In this document: positions 12,585-21,900 of the stretch, in pieces
Numbering within the stretch: position 1 is the stretch's first letter
Layout of the letters: each line of letters starts with the position of its first letter
Assembly: GCA_947579605.1 (NCBI GenBank)
Contig: OX388320.1
Location: 2,356,001-2,420,000 of the forward strand
Reading direction: 5' to 3'
DNA length: 64,000 bases
Origin: Athripsodes cinereus
Lineage: Eukaryota > Arthropoda > Insecta > Trichoptera > Leptoceridae
Notes under the pieces: model-generated
Told to the model about the DNA's origin: nothing
The model's input: only the letters and a program-made list of their open reading frames with translations
Database searches by the model: none
Made by a program: the position numbers and the translations under genes

Positions 12585-12665
12585 TGCAATCAGGATGGGT
12601 GGCGAAACACCTCATCACTACTGGATTTTAAATGTTAAATGTCATATTCCTAATATTCAACGAAT
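12585..12665 (-). repeat. SINE-A fragment
   Basis: Antisense piece around caggatgggtggcgaaac, which is the central part of the family. Confidence 0.6.
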
Positions 12666-12687
12666 ATATATCTTTTAAACAAAATGT

Positions 12688-12937
12688 ATGGTCGTTGGAA
12701 GAGAGGAAGAGACTGCGAACATTGCCATAAATGGAGTGAGCATCAAACAAGTAAGTGAATTCGTGTACCTGGGCAGCAGAATAAACCAGGATGGACGCTC
12801 CAAAGCAGAAATTGTAAGCAGAATAAACCAGGCAAGGATTGCCTTTAACAAAAAATCGAAGATATTGGAATCCCCAAATATTGACCTAAGCGTAAGGAAG
12901 AACCTTACTAAAGCCTTAGTATGGAGCATTCTGCTTT
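12688..12937 (+). pseudogene. Non-LTR retrotransposon reverse transcriptase fragment
   Basis: An open frame of about 83 codons runs into the assembly gap. It contains VSEFVYLGSRINQDGRS and, near the end, LTKALVWSILL. These correspond to the part of LINE ORF2 just after the RT palm and thumb, where the family motif normally continues into a CETW-type sequence. The catalytic YxDD part is not present upstream, so this is a 5'-truncated copy. How much of the 3' end remains is hidden by the gap. The subclass is probably RTE-like but not certain. It lies directly beside the Ty3/gypsy element, and the gap prevents judging whether they are nested. Confidence 0.8.
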
Positions 12938-13137
12938 NNNNNNNNNNNNNNNNNNNNNNNNNNNNNNNNNNNNNNNNNNNNNNNNNNNNNNNNNNNNNNN
13001 NNNNNNNNNNNNNNNNNNNNNNNNNNNNNNNNNNNNNNNNNNNNNNNNNNNNNNNNNNNNNNNNNNNNNNNNNNNNNNNNNNNNNNNNNNNNNNNNNNNN
13101 NNNNNNNNNNNNNNNNNNNNNNNNNNNNNNNNNNNNN
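12938..13137. other. Assembly gap of 200 N
   Basis: Exactly 200 N, the usual size of a placeholder for an unknown distance. It hides the end of the LINE fragment and lies four bases from the left LTR of the Ty3/gypsy element. Confidence 0.99.
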
Positions 13138-13141
13138 TATA
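13138..13141. repeat. Putative 4-bp target duplication, left
   Basis: tata precedes the left LTR and tata (18160-18163) follows the right one. The site is a TA microsatellite, so exact phasing is ambiguous. Confidence 0.5.
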
Positions 13142-13511
13142 TATAAGATATATTTTGTAATATTGGACACAGTCAATTACAACACAACTGAGTTTCTCTG
13201 TAAGTAAAGAATTTATTGTATTAATTTACATGTTAGATTCATTGATTTATAATTAAAAACAAAAACAGTAACAAAAACCAAATTTACCTGTAAGTAAAGA
13301 AACGACATTTAATGTTATTAATTACAATGTCGATTCCTAAATCACAACTATATCATTATTCGTTCTATTAACAAAATTAGTTTTTATAAATTGCTTTATC
13401 ATGACAGCTGAGATTATAAAAAATACACCATAGATTAAATATCCAAAAACTAAGTATCCACTCGAGTCATACAGTAAGTACCTACTAAAGAAAATTATAT
13501 TTTTCTTTACA
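13142..13511 (-). repeat. 3' LTR of Ty3/gypsy element
   Basis: In element orientation it starts TGTAAAG at 13511 and ends CTTATA at 13142. Over 370 bp it is identical to the 5' LTR except that it lacks eight bases (attaggac in plus-strand reading, near 13165). Such similarity implies a very recent insertion. An internal AATAAA (plus-strand tttatt at about 13213) could serve as polyadenylation signal. The left border is inferred from where the two LTRs stop matching. Confidence 0.9.
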
Positions 13512-13523
13512 TCTCCCCCTCCC
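13512..13523 (-). promoter_or_regulatory. Polypurine tract
   Basis: Read on the minus strand it is GGGAGGGGGAGA, immediately before the TG of the 3' LTR. This is where plus-strand DNA synthesis primes in LTR retroelements. Only about 20 bases separate it from the pol stop, so there is no room for an env gene. Confidence 0.9.
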
Positions 13524-13542
13524 AGAGAAGACCTAACAACAC

Positions 13543-16500
13543 CTACACATCGTCTGCGTGGTCTTCAACCGCAGGGGTAGGAGTTAGTTTCGAAATGTGG
13601 AAAAAATTTGACTCTGACTTCCTATGGCTAGTGTTTATCTTGAAGATTGAGTTTGATATTTTTTCTATGATTTTATAGGGCCCGATTCTTAATTCATCTA
13701 GCTTTTTCCTATTCAGTTTATTTCCATTATCTACAAAAACGGTATCCCCAACATTGAATACTACATGTCTTCGATTTTTATCATAAATCGTTTTGTTGTA
13801 ATTATGTGATTTGATTGTATTTTCTACAGCTATCTTTCTGTCTTGGATCAAATCATAATCGGTCTTTTTAAGTTTCAGCTCATTTGGCAAAATTGTAACA
13901 TCTGTGCCGTTAAGAAGATACTTTGGAGCATATCCAGTGACGGTGTGCACTGTTTCGTTATAGTTTTTTACACATTCTTGTGCTATAGTTGTCCATGCTA
14001 GTTTAGTGTCTTTTTCGTTTATCTTACATCTAATTTTATTGATTAACGTTTGATTTAGTCTTTCGTTTAATCCATTTGAGAAGGGTGAGTCAACAGCAGT
14101 AAAAATTATTGGAATATTCATTTCATCTAAAAATCTTTTGAAGTCTCTAGAATTGATACCTGGGTATTGGTCTGAGAGAATCATGCCGATGTCGTTAGTT
14201 TCCGCACAGTTTCTTACTAGTTTTATGAAATCATTTGCATTTTGTGTACTTGACGTCAAAATGTATGCGTACCTTGTGAAATGATCTGATAAAAGGTGCA
14301 TGTATCTCTTTGTTGACCTAGATCCCCCAAATCCTCCAATTGTATCAATGGAACATATCTCAAAAGGTTTCGTGGCGGGACCCAAATGGGACATCAATCC
14401 ATATTTGCTTTGTCCTCTTGATTTGTTCTTGATACACACTATACAACTTTCACAGATTCTTTTTATGTTTTTTGTCATATTTTCTGCTGTATACCACGAG
14501 CTGATCATTCTCTGCATTTGTTTAATTCCTATGTGACCCAGGTCTGAATGTACATTTTTGATGAATTGTATGCTAAATTTCTCTGATAGGACTATTTTTT
14601 CTTTGTTTTTATCTTTCTTGTAATAAACGTTGTTTTTTCTTATTAAATTTTTTTTTTTATATTGTATCTGTTCATTTATAATTTGATCTGCTAGGATATT
14701 TTCTAGCGTTATTATGTTGACTATTTTTAATTGTTCATCTAGGTTTTCATTTGCATCTAGGACTGGGTTCCTACTTAGGCAATCCGCTTCGATGTTGTAT
14801 CTTCCTGGAGAATATTTAATTTGGAAATCGTACTGTGATAAGTAGTATGTTAGATCTCCCAGTTCTTCATCCGTTCTTGACTTTATATTCATATTCTCCA
14901 AGGGCTTGTGATCTGAAAAGACAGTAAATTTCCTACCTATCAACATATGCTGCCAATACTTCACACATTCTTTAATTGCCAGGCATTCTAGATATACAGC
15001 TTTCTTCCTTTTTTGAACTTCATTCAATTTTTTTGAGAAGTATGCTACTGGTTTTTCTTCATTGTTTTCTTGTGGCTGTTTTAGGACTGCTCCTACTCCC
15101 AGAATACTGGCATCAGTGTATATGTGGATAGGCAAGTTCGGATCAAAAATGGTCAATATTGGATGAGAACATAATATCTGTTTCATTTCGTTAAATGACT
15201 CTTGACATGCCTCAGTCCAGTTAAAGGTTTGTCCTTTTCTTAAAAGGCTATGTAATGGTTCCAATTTTATTGCTATTTTTGGCACATACTTATGATAAAA
15301 ATTAATTTTTCCTAAAAATTGTCTCACATTTTTCCTCGTTTTTGGAGTAGGGAAGTTTTTTATTGATATCAAGTTGTCTTTCAGAGGTCTTACCGAATTA
15401 TTTTGTATTATGTGACCCAAGTACTTAACTGAGTCGGCTGCAAACATACATTTAGAAAATTTGAGTCTTAAACCTTCATTTTTAATTGCTTGAAACAATT
15501 GTTCCAGATGTGTGACATGATCTGGGAATGATTTTGAGAATAATAAGATGTCATCGATGTAGCATACTGTGAAATCTCCAAGCTTGTGTTTCCGTATTAT
15601 ATTACACATTATTCTCTGAAATATGGCCGGTGAGGTCTTTAAGCCGAATGGCAAGCAAGTCCATTGAAAATGGCCTTCTTGGGTGACGAATGCAGTTTTG
15701 TGTCTGTCTGTGACACGCAGAGGTATTGACCAAAATGCTGAATTCAGGTCCAGTGTCGAGAAAAACTTGCAATCTCTAGTTTTCACTATCAGGTCTTCAA
15801 TAAGTGGGAATGGTTGTGACTGAGGCACAACGATTTTATTTAGGTCTCGAAAATCTATGCACAGTCTTGACTTTTTATTTTCATCTCTTTTATAAGCTAA
15901 AGTAACTGGAGCTGCAAACGGACTATATGATTCTTCTATAATTTTTTTCTCTAATAATTTTCCAATCTGAAGTTCAATTTCCTTTTTGTCTTCAATTGTG
16001 CAGCGATACGGCCTTTTACTGCAATATTTCTCCATTGACAGATCAATGTGTGCTTCATTATCAGTTACCATTCCGATGTCATATTTGTCCTTTGCAAATG
16101 CAGATTTATTGTTCAATATTAAATCATCAATCACTGCCTGTTGTTGACGATCCAGATGATTTATCCAAATTTTGAAGTTTTCATCACTGAAGTTCTCATT
16201 AAAGTTTATTAAATTATCAGATTTTATTTCCTTAGAAATTTCAGTATCTGACTTATTTGTTTCCTTAGAAACTATCTCACTTGTTTGTATAGGAACTTTC
16301 TGGAAGATTTCTAAGTTTTCATTTTGAACTAAGAAAAACTCTTTTATACAATCTAATCCGATCAAAAAATCGTAATTGAAATTTTCTTTGTCTATTACAA
16401 AAACATTCATTTTTTTCTCCACATCAAAAATAGTTACATCGAGTGTTATAATGCCAGTTGCCTTTTTAACGCCATTAATTGTTTTCAAATTAGTATTGGT

Positions 16501-16632
16501 TGAGTAACTTGATTCTTTATTGTCTATCTTCAATAACCTTGAATTTATCAATGACACATTGGAGCCCGAGTCATAGATTCCAAATACTTCAACATTTTTA
16601 TTCAATACTAATTTTAATTTAATCAATGGCGG
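13543..16632 (-). CDS. pol: Ty3/gypsy Pol polyprotein (PR-RT-RH-IN)
   Basis: One intact frame of about 1030 codons without ATG, expressed by -1 frameshift from gag. Residues are counted from the first in-frame GTG at 16635. Protease comes first, with the DSG active site at 22-24 and an FLIGLD motif near 90. Reverse transcriptase carries YIDD at 359-362. RNase H has its first Asp at 508 (YTDAS). Integrase has a zinc-binding H696-X4-H701-X26-C728-X2-C731, then D764, D822 and E858 with the D-X35-E spacing. A GPY/F module (RIGPYKI) follows near the C terminus. There is no chromodomain and no env. The domain order with integrase last defines Ty3/gypsy (Metaviridae). The frame is unbroken and the LTRs nearly identical, so the copy may be active. 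I cannot place it in a named clade by eye. Confidence 0.95.
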   Translation of the reverse strand, partial: PPLIKLKLVLNKNVEVFGIYDSGSNVSLINSRLLKIDNKESSYSTNTNLKTINGVKKATGIITLDVTIFDVEKKMNVFVIDKENFNYDFLIGLDCIKEFFLVQNENLEIFQKVPIQTSEIVSKETNKSDTEISKEIKSDNLINFNENFSDENFKIWINHLDRQQQAVIDDLILNNKSAFAKDKYDIGMVTDNEAHIDLSMEKYCSKRPYRCTIEDKKEIELQIGKLLEKKIIEESYSPFAAPVTLAYKRDENKKSRLCIDFRDLNKIVVPQSQPFPLIEDLIVKTRDCKFFSTLDLNSAFWSIPLRVTDRHKTAFVTQEGHFQWTCLPFGLKTSPAIFQRIMCNIIRKHKLGDFTVCYIDDILLFSKSFPDHVTHLEQLFQAIKNEGLRLKFSKCMFAADSVKYLGHIIQNNSVRPLKDNLISIKNFPTPKTRKNVRQFLGKINFYHKYVPKIAIKLEPLHSLLRKGQTFNWTEACQESFNEMKQILCSHPILTIFDPNLPIHIYTDASILGVGAVLKQPQENNEEKPVAYFSKKLNEVQKRKKAVYLECLAIKECVKYWQHMLIGRKFTVFSDHKPLENMNIKSRTDEELGDLTYYLSQYDFQIKYSPGRYNIEADCLSRNPVLDANENLDEQLKIVNIITLENILADQIINEQIQYKKKNLIRKNNVYYKKDKNKEKIVLSEKFSIQFIKNVHSDLGHIGIKQMQRMISSWYTAENMTKNIKRICESCIVCIKNKSRGQSKYGLMSHLGPATKPFEICSIDTIGGFGGSRSTKRYMHLLSDHFTRYAYILTSSTQNANDFIKLVRNCAETNDIGMILSDQYPGINSRDFKRFLDEMNIPIIFTAVDSPFSNGLNERLNQTLINKIRCKINEKDTKLAWTTIAQECVKNYNETVHTVTGYAPKYLLNGTDVTILPNELKLKKTDYDLIQDRKIAVENTIKSHNYNKTIYDKNRRHVVFNVGDTVFVDNGNKLNRKKLDELRIGPYKIIEKISNSIFKINTSHRKSESNFFHISKLTPTPAVEDHADDV

Positions 16633-16637
16633 CACTA

Positions 16638-17759
16638 TTAGTTTTTTTGGTCTTCACACTGCAGTTTACATTCCAATTGAGAATTGTTAATGTGCTTTAT
16701 TATTTTATTATTTCTTTCTTTTCCACTGTTTATTTTTGTTTTGAACCAACAGGAATCTTCCGAGTGATAGCGCACACCTTTTTGTAGACTTTCACAAATA
16801 CTACACTTCTCTTTGAATTGCTTAGAATCATCTCTTTTTTTAATAATTTTTTTCTTTACCACTAAATGTTCTAACTTGCCAAGTTCATTAAATAAGTCTT
16901 TTGTTTGTACAATTTCCTCTTTGTTGATTCTATCCGTTATGAAATCTGGTAAGCCGGCAGCAATTATATCAATCAAAGTCCCTTGATCTATTGTTTTTCT
17001 TATTTCCAATAGAAGTTTTTCTTTTTTAATAGCATATTCTAATAAAGATCCTGATTGATACTTAAAAAACAAAGCATATTTGCTTGTAGTCCAACCTTTA
17101 TTAGCATAGGTCTGCAAAAAGTTTGATTTCCATTCGGACCATTCGGATTGTAAACCATGCTTGATCATCATTGAAGAGTACCAATCAGCGCAGGATTTTT
17201 CAAGAAATAATCGGAAAATTTCTATTTTTTCTTCTTCTTTTACCATGTCAAACCTTGCACACTCTTTTTCAAATATTTCCATCCAGTTATAAGCACTTAT
17301 ACTTTTCCCATCAAATTTTTCTATCACAAATCTCTCTGCTAACTTCTTAACACTTTGTTTTTCTTTTTTCTGTTGACTATCAATTAATTTTTCCAAAATT
17401 TTCACCAGAGGGTCTTCCAAACTTGTTTTACTGCCAATTGTCGACTGTTCTTGAGTAATCTCCTCAAGTAATTGGTCCTGGAAAATCATATTTTCATCCT
17501 CATCACAGTACATTTGTAGTAGAGCGTCAGTCATTTTTATCCATACACTTCTGCTTTGATGTCTTCTCTTCAATGTATTTCTCACTGTATTGAAAACTTT
17601 AGAGCTTTGGATATCTTTGTGATACTGTGATACTGCTTGATATTCCTCCGGAATCAGGAAAACTCTGTCATCTTGTGTGGCGATTGAGGTTATGGCAATA
17701 TAGTTAGACTTTCCGTCTATTGTTGATTTTACTTGAAACGTAAATTTTAACTTTTCCAT
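16638..17759 (-). CDS. gag: Ty3/gypsy Gag protein
   Basis: Intact 373-codon frame starting at ATG 17757-17759, only 22 bases after the 5' LTR. It forms the capsid-like particle in which reverse transcription occurs. The middle (about 140-290) has the W/Y/F/L-rich pattern of retrotransposon Gag capsid (WMEIFEKECARF, then EWKSNFLQTY). Near the C terminus a zinc-knuckle-like C319-X2-C322-X9-H332-X4-C337 replaces the usual CX2CX4HX4C. Flanking Lys-rich stretches could bind RNA. The stop is a TAA with a second in-frame TAG right behind it, preceded by the slippery heptamer. The identity rests on position, length and pattern, not on a recognised close relative. Confidence 0.9.
   Translation of the reverse strand: MEKLKFTFQVKSTIDGKSNYIAITSIATQDDRVFLIPEEYQAVSQYHKDIQSSKVFNTVRNTLKRRHQSRSVWIKMTDALLQMYCDEDENMIFQDQLLEEITQEQSTIGSKTSLEDPLVKILEKLIDSQQKKEKQSVKKLAERFVIEKFDGKSISAYNWMEIFEKECARFDMVKEEEKIEIFRLFLEKSCADWYSSMMIKHGLQSEWSEWKSNFLQTYANKGWTTSKYALFFKYQSGSLLEYAIKKEKLLLEIRKTIDQGTLIDIIAAGLPDFITDRINKEEIVQTKDLFNELGKLEHLVVKKKIIKKRDDSKQFKEKCSICESLQKGVRYHSEDSCWFKTKINSGKERNNKIIKHINNSQLECKLQCEDQKN
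16641..16647 (-). promoter_or_regulatory. -1 ribosomal frameshift site A AAA AAC
   Basis: In gag phase the codons are CAA AAA AAC TAA, giving the canonical slippery heptamer A_AAA_AAC directly followed by the gag stop. Slipping back one base continues as CTA ATA GTG into the pol frame, which is the -1 frame. I did not verify a downstream pseudoknot. Confidence 0.85.
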
Positions 17760-17764
17760 TTTCT

Positions 17765-17781
17765 GACAATAAATGTCGTTT
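17765..17781 (-). promoter_or_regulatory. Primer-binding position, probably self-primed
   Basis: Read on the minus strand it is AAACGACATTTATTGTC, directly abutting the LTR end. It does not begin with TGG, as tRNA primer sites normally do. Its reverse complement matches the LTR interior at 17948-17964 (and 13300-13316) at 15 of 17 positions, and the match stops exactly at the LTR border. That is the arrangement known for Tf1-type self-priming elements; assignment here is an inference. Confidence 0.7.
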
Positions 17782-18155
17782 TATAAGATATATTTTGTAA
17801 TATTGATTAGGACGACACAGTCAATTACAACACAACTGAGTTTCTCTGTAAGTAAAGAATTTATTGTATTAATTTACATGTTAGATTCATTGATTTATAA
17901 TTAAAAACAAAAACAGTAACAAAAACCAAATTTACCTGTAAGTAAAGAAACGACATTTAATGTTATTAATTACAATGTCGATTCCTAAATCACAACTATA
18001 TCATTATTCGTTCTATTAACAAAATTAGTTTTTATAAATTGCTTTATCATGACAGCTGAGATTATAAAAAATACACCATAGATTAAATATCCAAAAACTA
18101 AGTATCCACTCGAGTCATACAGTAAGTACCTACTAAAGAAAATTATATTTTTCTT

Positions 18156-18159
<4 letters not shown>
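17782..18159 (-). repeat. 5' LTR of Ty3/gypsy element
   Basis: A 378-bp LTR, in element orientation starting TGTAAAG at 18159 and ending CTTATA at 17782. It should hold the promoter. A TTTATAAAAAC box is visible near 18030-18040 (minus strand). The 14-mer TTCTTTACTTACAG occurs twice inside it. A short hairpin CGACATT...AATGTCG surrounds the segment complementary to the primer-binding site. Confidence 0.92.

Positions 18160-18192
<33 letters not shown>
18160..18192. repeat. (TA)n microsatellite at the insertion site
   Basis: About 16 TA units adjoin the 5' LTR. The left LTR is flanked by at least two TA units before the gap, so the element inserted into a TA run. Confidence 0.85.
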
Positions 18193-18196
<4 letters not shown>

Positions 18197-18298
18197 TGAT
18201 TGTCTTTGCGGACACATCGCGTATTTTTGTTTGGTGGTGAGCTTTCGAATGCGCTCGGGCATCCATTGTCAAACCGACTGACTAACAATCAATACATA
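18193..18298. repeat. Short element with 11-bp inverted ends
   Basis: gtattgattgt near the left end is the reverse complement of acaatcaatac at the right end, around a GC-richer core containing cgaatgcgctcgggc. It may be a small MITE; no target duplication can be assigned. Confidence 0.45.
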
Positions 18299-19138
18299 CA
18301 TACCTCGTCGCGAAAAACTTATCAACAACATATATATATATCTTTTACGAGAAACTCAAAAACTTACTAAGTAGGTAACTAAAAAAAACTTTCAGTTGGT
18401 ACTAAACAAAACATCATTTTTAAACATATCAATGACAAATAAAAATGTGATGTAGAGTTTTAATAGTAATTTTATTTTAGTGACTTAGGTTTTGACATGC
18501 AGTGTCATTTTCAAACTAAACCTCTCAGATTGAAAACAACACCTAGGTCACTATAATCAAAATACCAGTTATCTATCATTTTCAATTTAGCGATGATATT
18601 TATGAACCCATCCATTGTTTCTTAATTTTTATAAAACAATGATAACTTTTTTAAAACGTGGATTAGTTTATTTTTGGCTACCCTGTTTAAGGCAAGTGCA
18701 ATAGTTGTAAAGAACATTCATAGCAGATAAATAATAAATATGCACTTTAAGATGTACCTATATGATTTTTTTTATTACCTCGCTGCCATGCACCTTGATA
18801 AATACTTCACTATACCATGAACCTATACCGAAACTTTTGAGGTCATCAAGCATAAAATTCCTTTAACCAACTATGCTGAATATATAAATAATGCACGTGT
18901 ATATAGGAATATCTCTGAAACTATTTCTATTACATACTAACTATGTACATGGTACCACAATAATTATGTACACTGTACAATACTAATGACATCGACACTT
19001 GAAGTTTGTATAAAACATGAGTACGAGTTTTTACTCGTCGACAAATTAAGTAAGATATGACAGGTACCTACGAATTATAATGACAAAATACTGTGTACGA
19101 GTTTTTACCCATCGAAAGGTTAAAAAGACCCTTCCGGG
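18299..19138. other. Non-coding stretch
   Basis: AT-rich sequence. Several 'gtacgagtttttac' motifs occur at irregular spacing (about 19021, 19096, 19328, 19407, 19478), suggesting remnants of a dispersed or decayed tandem unit. No gene is visible. Confidence 0.45.
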
Positions 19139-19285
19139 TTAGTTGTTATAGATAATCGCATTCTGTCGATAAACTCGCCCTCTGTACCTTGAATTGTATA
19201 ACTGATATTTTTGTAATACTTTGTATTGATTTGAAATATTGTAACCAATGTACAGTGAAGCAAAATAAATAAATAAAAAAATTAA
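19139..19285 (+). repeat. LINE tail L1 copy
   Basis: The block cgataaactcgccctctgta, then gaattgtataactgat and tgtacagtgaag, ends in (AAAT)n. It is the clearest copy of this LINE 3' end in the window. Confidence 0.75.
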
Positions 19286-19825
19286 AATATTGCAGGTTCG
19301 TGTCATAATAATATGACAGAAAACTGTGTACGATTTTTTATGCGTTTAAAAATTAAGCGAAATGAATAACGCAGGTACATTATCATTTATGACCGAGCGC
19401 TGTAGTACGAGTTTTTACGCTTCAAAAAATTAAGTGACATAACACAAATACTTATTATGTTATGACTGTGTGTTTAGTACGAGTTTTTACGTGTGATAAA
19501 AGTAATTAACTGTCGTCATTGTGACATGATTTGCATTTGAACGTGGAAATACCTTTGTTGCGGTGGCCTGAATATTCGTGATATTTTGTTGCAATAAAAA
19601 TGCTGATATTTAAAACAGACAACATAATGATGTCATTCTCACTTAGTTTACGGTGGCATAAAACTTCTGTTAGACCTACTGTTGTGTCATAAGTAGGACT
19701 AGGGATATATACCTTTTTAGGTTTAAAAATCGGTATAAACGGATTTTCGAAGATCGCATAGCGCTGATGAGAATCGTTGACTTAAAAACAAAGATGTGCT
19801 ATCAGATACGTAAATGTCAGTTTTT

Positions 19826-19925
19826 ACCATACCATAATAGCCTTCCCACAACTGGGGTAACTAGCAGACTTACAACTGCATGTGATAAACATATAAGTTG
19901 TCCTGTCCGTGTCAACACAATTCAT
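19826..19925 (-). repeat. SINE-A fragment
   Basis: Antisense 3' part of the family around cccacaactggggtaac; truncated before the centre of the consensus. Confidence 0.65.
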
Positions 19926-20765
19926 CTTATTTGTGTCTAGTAAACATTAAGAACACTACCTTTGCTAATAAAACGTAATTAAATATACACAATTTAAAAA
20001 TATTGAAACACGCTTAATAAGTGACAGATTATTTTCAATTTATTAGAGTTATAAACCAACATTTATACATACAAATGGACTCATATATTTAAAGATTATT
20101 CTAAGCTACTCGTGTCGATACTAAGTTGTTACAACAAAGTTTGTACATAGGCATCTTCTCATTCCTCTCGCTCGATACTCAGCTCGCTCTGCTCTACATC
20201 ATTAACTACATCCCATTCATTAGAATAATACCTGGAAACACGTCTTCTCTTATAAATAACGTATATGTATTTTACATAATAGGTTACTGTTCTATATACT
20301 AGTTCGTTGTATTATCATAAACAAGTCAACATCACTCAGAATACTGAATGGGATATTCATACAGATCAACAAGTACATCAGGAAAATGAGCAGATCTGAG
20401 ACGAGTGTTGTAGATAGGGTGCTTGTAAGTTTAAAAAGACAATGACGAAAGTATATCTGCTGTAAGAAGGTTGTATGAAACTGCAGACGTCCGAAAGTCA
20501 CAAAATTTAAACATATAAGTATATCAATTTTTCAAGACCGCGTTCGGTGATTTTCGGAATCTCCGTGTGGTAGTTTTTAACTCTAGCTTTCGGCGAACGT
20601 GCTGTAGTGTAACCACATGACGACACTTCACACTTCTGTAGATTGCGAAAACCTAAAGATTTATTTCTCAAAAGACGGCCGGGTGTTGAGTAAAAGAAAT
20701 TGGCGTGCGTGCACTCTCTGACGTCGTTGTTTTATATTTATTTATTTATCATTATAAATCTCTTC
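19926..20765. other. Non-coding stretch
   Basis: The part at 20530-20720 is richer in GC (cttcacacttctgta, gacggccgggtgttgag), but I see no open frame or known element. Confidence 0.4.
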
Positions 20766-20769
20766 GTGA

Positions 20770-20935
20770 GAAGATGAAGACCAAATTGAGATGGGAGGAC
20801 GCGGTGAGAAAAAATGCGGCGTAGCTTTTTCAGGTGGCATATTGGAAGTCGGCTGCTGAGGACAGCGGGTGTTGAAGGCGAATTTTGCAGGAAGCCAAAG
20901 CTCGATATGGGCTGTAGCGCCATCAGAGAGAGAAA
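20770..20935 (+). pseudogene. LINE ORF2 C-terminal remnant
   Basis: One plus-strand frame reads KLRWEDAVRKNAA, then YWKSAAEDSGC and RRILQEAKARYGL, broken by stops. This is the C-terminal tail pattern of LINE polyproteins (R-x-RW-x-D ... DR-x-x-W ... EAKA-x-x-GL). It is a decayed 3' fragment. Confidence 0.65.
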
Positions 20936-21000
20936 CAGAGAATCTTTTGGTGTACAAAGAGTACTGTATGGAAAAACAGCTCTCTTTTCCTTCAAATATT

Positions 21001-21243
21001 TATCACGGCGTTTCCCACAAATTGGATAGCTAGCTGAGCAACTGCGCATGCAAGTTGTCGTCTCCGTGCCAGTAAAAATAAAACTTTCTGGATAGGTGGC
21101 ATACCTCATCACTTAGCTATAGGTGTTAAATGAATGAGACTTGATGTTTACAAATGCCTGTTTCTTACAAGACACTATAAAACTAACAGAAAAGATTTAA
21201 AGACCTATGTATGTGTGTGCTTTACGGGGGCTCCGCACGATAA
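21001..21243 (-). repeat. SINE-A copy, diverged
   Basis: Antisense from atcacggcgtttcccac to gggggctccgcacgata; close to full length but with many substitutions and no tail. Confidence 0.75.
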
Positions 21244-21900
21244 TTTGTTCGAATACCATTGTACATTCTCTTAACGTATAGAATATAGTAGAAGATCGTG
21301 GCTAGATGGAAGAAATCATTTGATAGTGATTATCTCGCCACTGCATATCGTTCTAGTATTTTAAATTTTATATTGTTTTGTTAATACTGTTATATAAAAT
21401 TATGATATACAAAAAGAATAAATAAATAAGCAAATAAGAATTGACCTTATCGGTATGAATAGTTCAAAACTAAGGAGACGTGTTTTCACAAAGATTTCGA
21501 AGAGAATAAGGCTGAAAGACAACCAAAAAGAACCAACTTGTTTTGGAAAATTAAATTTGGAACCTAATCCATTTTTGAAATACCTTATTCCCAGCGGGGA
21601 CAAACTATGTTTGTTTGTTAACCTAATAGAATTTCACAATGGCTAAGGTGACGCACTGTAAATCTCAAATTCCTTTCATTCCGCAGCAACACAATGCAAA
21701 ATAATACCTTATAATAATACGAGTGCCTACCTATATAATAAATAAAATAATTTATCTATGACAAGCAAATAATATAATGCGCCCATTGTATGGACGCCAC
21801 TGGTGAAACTGTCACAGAAACAGTGACATGGAATCGTATTGTAAGTCTAAATAAAACATTGAATGAATAATTATTATTATTTTAACTACCACTATTAAAA
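21244..21900. other. Non-coding stretch
   Basis: Open frames of 63-67 codons occur on both strands at 21400-21646 but overlap each other and match nothing I recognise. No repeat is assigned. Confidence 0.45.

Noticed and set aside
13523..13543. Endogenous-retrovirus-like env gene
   Set aside because: Only about 20 bases lie between the pol stop and the polypurine tract.
14300..14536. Plus-strand open frame inside pol
   Set aside because: Shadow of the intact pol frame on the other strand.
16633..16635. Independent start of pol at 16635
   Set aside because: The codon is GTG directly behind the gag stop; the -1 frameshift heptamer explains expression better.
17985..18272. 95-codon open frame across the LTR on the minus strand
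   Set aside because: It overlaps the LTR and the TA microsatellite (IYIYIY run) and has no motif; an accident of composition.
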